The notes under the pieces are model-generated. The model saw nothing but the letters and a program-made list of their open reading frames with translations. It ran no database searches and was not told the origin of the DNA. Below, piece after piece: positions 62,947-64,000 of a DNA stretch of 64,000 nt (position 1 is the stretch's first letter; every line of letters begins with the position of its first letter). Origin of the DNA: Aurantiacibacter luteus (lineage in GTDB: Bacteria; Pseudomonadota; Alphaproteobacteria; Sphingomonadales; Sphingomonadaceae); the NCBI RefSeq assembly GCF_001010945.1, contig NZ_LBHB01000002.1:558001-622000 (forward strand), in the 5' to 3' direction. The position numbers were made by a program, and so were the translations under genes.

Positions 62947-64000
62947 ATGCCGAACCCCCGCCGAACCTTTGCCATCATCTCGCACCCCGACGCCGGCAAG
63001 ACCACGCTGACCGAGAAGCTGCTGTTGCAGGGCGGCGCGATCCATCTCGCGGGCGAGGTCAAGGCGCGCGGCGCGGCCAGGCGTGCCCGGTCCGACTGGA
63101 TGAAGATCGAGCAGCAGCGCGGCATCTCGGTCACCTCCAGCGTGATGACCTTCGAGAAGGACGGCGTGACCTTCAACCTGCTCGACACGCCGGGCCACGA
63201 GGACTTTTCCGAGGACACCTACCGCACGCTGACCGCCGTCGATTCCGCCATCATGGTGATCGACGCGGCCAAGGGCATCGAGCCGCAGACGCTCAAGCTG
63301 TTCGAGGTCTGCCGCCTGCGCTCGGTGCCGATCATCACCTTTGTCAACAAGGTCGACCGCGAGGGCCGCGACCCGTTCGAGACGCTGGACGAGGTGGCCG
63401 ACAAGCTGGCGCTCGACGTCAGCCCGCAGATGTGGCCCGTGGGCATGGGCGGCCTGTTCGAGGGGCTGCTGGATTTCCGCACCGGAGAGATCGCGCGGCC
63501 CGAGGGCAGCTCGAAGGAATATCTCGGCACCCGCGACACGGCCGAGATCCCCGGGGAATATGCCGAGCAGATCGAACTGGCGCAGGTCGGCTATCCGGAG
63601 CTCGACCTCGAGGCCTACCGGAATGGCGACATGACGCCAGTATATTTCGGCAGCGCGCTCAAGAACTTCGGGGTGGAGGAGCTGATCGACGCCATTGCCC
63701 GCTACGCCCCGCCGCCGCGCCCGCAACCCGCGGGCGACGCGCAGATCAGCCCGACCCGCGACGAGGTGACCGGCTTCATCTTCAAGGTGCAGGCCAACAT
63801 GGACCCCAACCACCGCGACCGCATCGCCTTCATGCGGCAGGTGTCGGGCACCTTCAAACGCGGCATGAAGCTGACGCCCTCGGGCCTGGGCAAGCCCATC
63901 GCCGTCCACTCGCCGATCCTGTTCTTCGCGCAGGACCGCGAGATCGCCGACACCGCCGAGCCCGGCGACATCATCGGCATTCCCAACCACGGGACGCTCC
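62947..64000 (+). CDS. prfC: peptide chain release factor 3 (partial, runs off the window)
   Basis: The first 351 residues of an RF3 GTPase; the gene continues past the right end. G1 loop SHPDAGKTT, switch I QQRGISVTSS, G3 and RF3 signature DTPGHEDFSEDTYRTL, G4 NKVDREG. It recycles RF1/RF2 from the ribosome after termination. It starts 107 bases upstream of and divergent to the lipoprotein gene. Confidence 0.94.
   Translation, partial: MPNPRRTFAIISHPDAGKTTLTEKLLLQGGAIHLAGEVKARGAARRARSDWMKIEQQRGISVTSSVMTFEKDGVTFNLLDTPGHEDFSEDTYRTLTAVDSAIMVIDAAKGIEPQTLKLFEVCRLRSVPIITFVNKVDREGRDPFETLDEVADKLALDVSPQMWPVGMGGLFEGLLDFRTGEIARPEGSSKEYLGTRDTAEIPGEYAEQIELAQVGYPELDLEAYRNGDMTPVYFGSALKNFGVEELIDAIARYAPPPRPQPAGDAQISPTRDEVTGFIFKVQANMDPNHRDRIAFMRQVSGTFKRGMKLTPSGLGKPIAVHSPILFFAQDREIADTAEPGDIIGIPNHGTL

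Overview
The window is gene-dense, GC-rich alphaproteobacterial chromosome, most likely from the Sphingomonadales (Erythrobacteraceae or Sphingomonadaceae). The evidence for this is a MipZ-type division ATPase, the hom/glpX neighbourhood, the alphaproteobacterial petABC operon, proline-rich TonB systems, small secreted proteins carrying an IVVCG-type motif, and frequent TTG/GTG starts. This placement is an inference from gene content, not from a marker-gene comparison. No insertion sequence, prophage or CRISPR array is visible. The right end cuts through prfC.

Layout, left to right. 0-8.6 kb: two bacterial-PH membrane proteins, a small acetyltransferase, a threonine aldolase with a DMT exporter, an SDR epimerase, aminopeptidase N and PgeF. 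8.7-12.1 kb: the bc1 complex (petABC) followed by apt. 12.2-14.8 kb: a cation/proton antiporter and an OmpA-type lipoprotein. 14.83 kb: tRNA-Gly(TCC), followed by a block that looks less GC-rich and carries a trehalose module (otsB, a GH15 glucosidase/trehalase, otsA). 19.5-24.5 kb: a secreted TolB-propeller/amidohydrolase fusion and two Crp/Fnr regulators. 24.6-27.3 kb: two exported ferritin-like paralogues, a DUF2061 protein and a zinc-ribbon winged-helix protein.

27.3-35.5 kb holds a caa3-type oxidase cluster, mostly on the minus strand: ctaG, a b561-type cytochrome, small cytochromes c, CoxB fused to cytochrome c, CoxA fused to CoxC, a small membrane protein, DUF2231 and a PQQ-type sugar dehydrogenase lipoprotein. 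35.6-37.9 kb: DUF1989, a YqcI/YcgG haem N-hydroxylase-like protein and panC. 38-44.2 kb: mipZ, a DnaJ-domain protein, a phosphoglucomutase/phosphomannomutase, a BON-domain protein and an Lhr-like helicase. 44.2-48 kb: a TonB-ExbB-ExbD-ExbD operon, a terminator, then two more ExbD-like genes.

48.3-55.3 kb: a lipoprotein, hom, three tandem paralogous secreted proteins inserted antisense before glpX, a small membrane protein, prs, and the first of two AraC regulators. 55.4-58 kb: the second AraC regulator, a HisN-type phosphatase and a microbial rhodopsin. 58.1-64 kb: rpmI-rplT, pheS-pheT, a lipoprotein and prfC (partial).

The most notable items are: the rhodopsin, which has a DTG motif instead of DTD/DTE plus a helix-B histidine, matching the unusual proton pumps that lack a carboxylic donor; the fourth ExbD-like protein, which lacks the essential membrane aspartate; the fused oxidase subunit I/III, in which the K-pathway lysine position reads glutamine; the haem N-hydroxylase/DUF1989 pair; and the duplicated exported ferritin-like genes.
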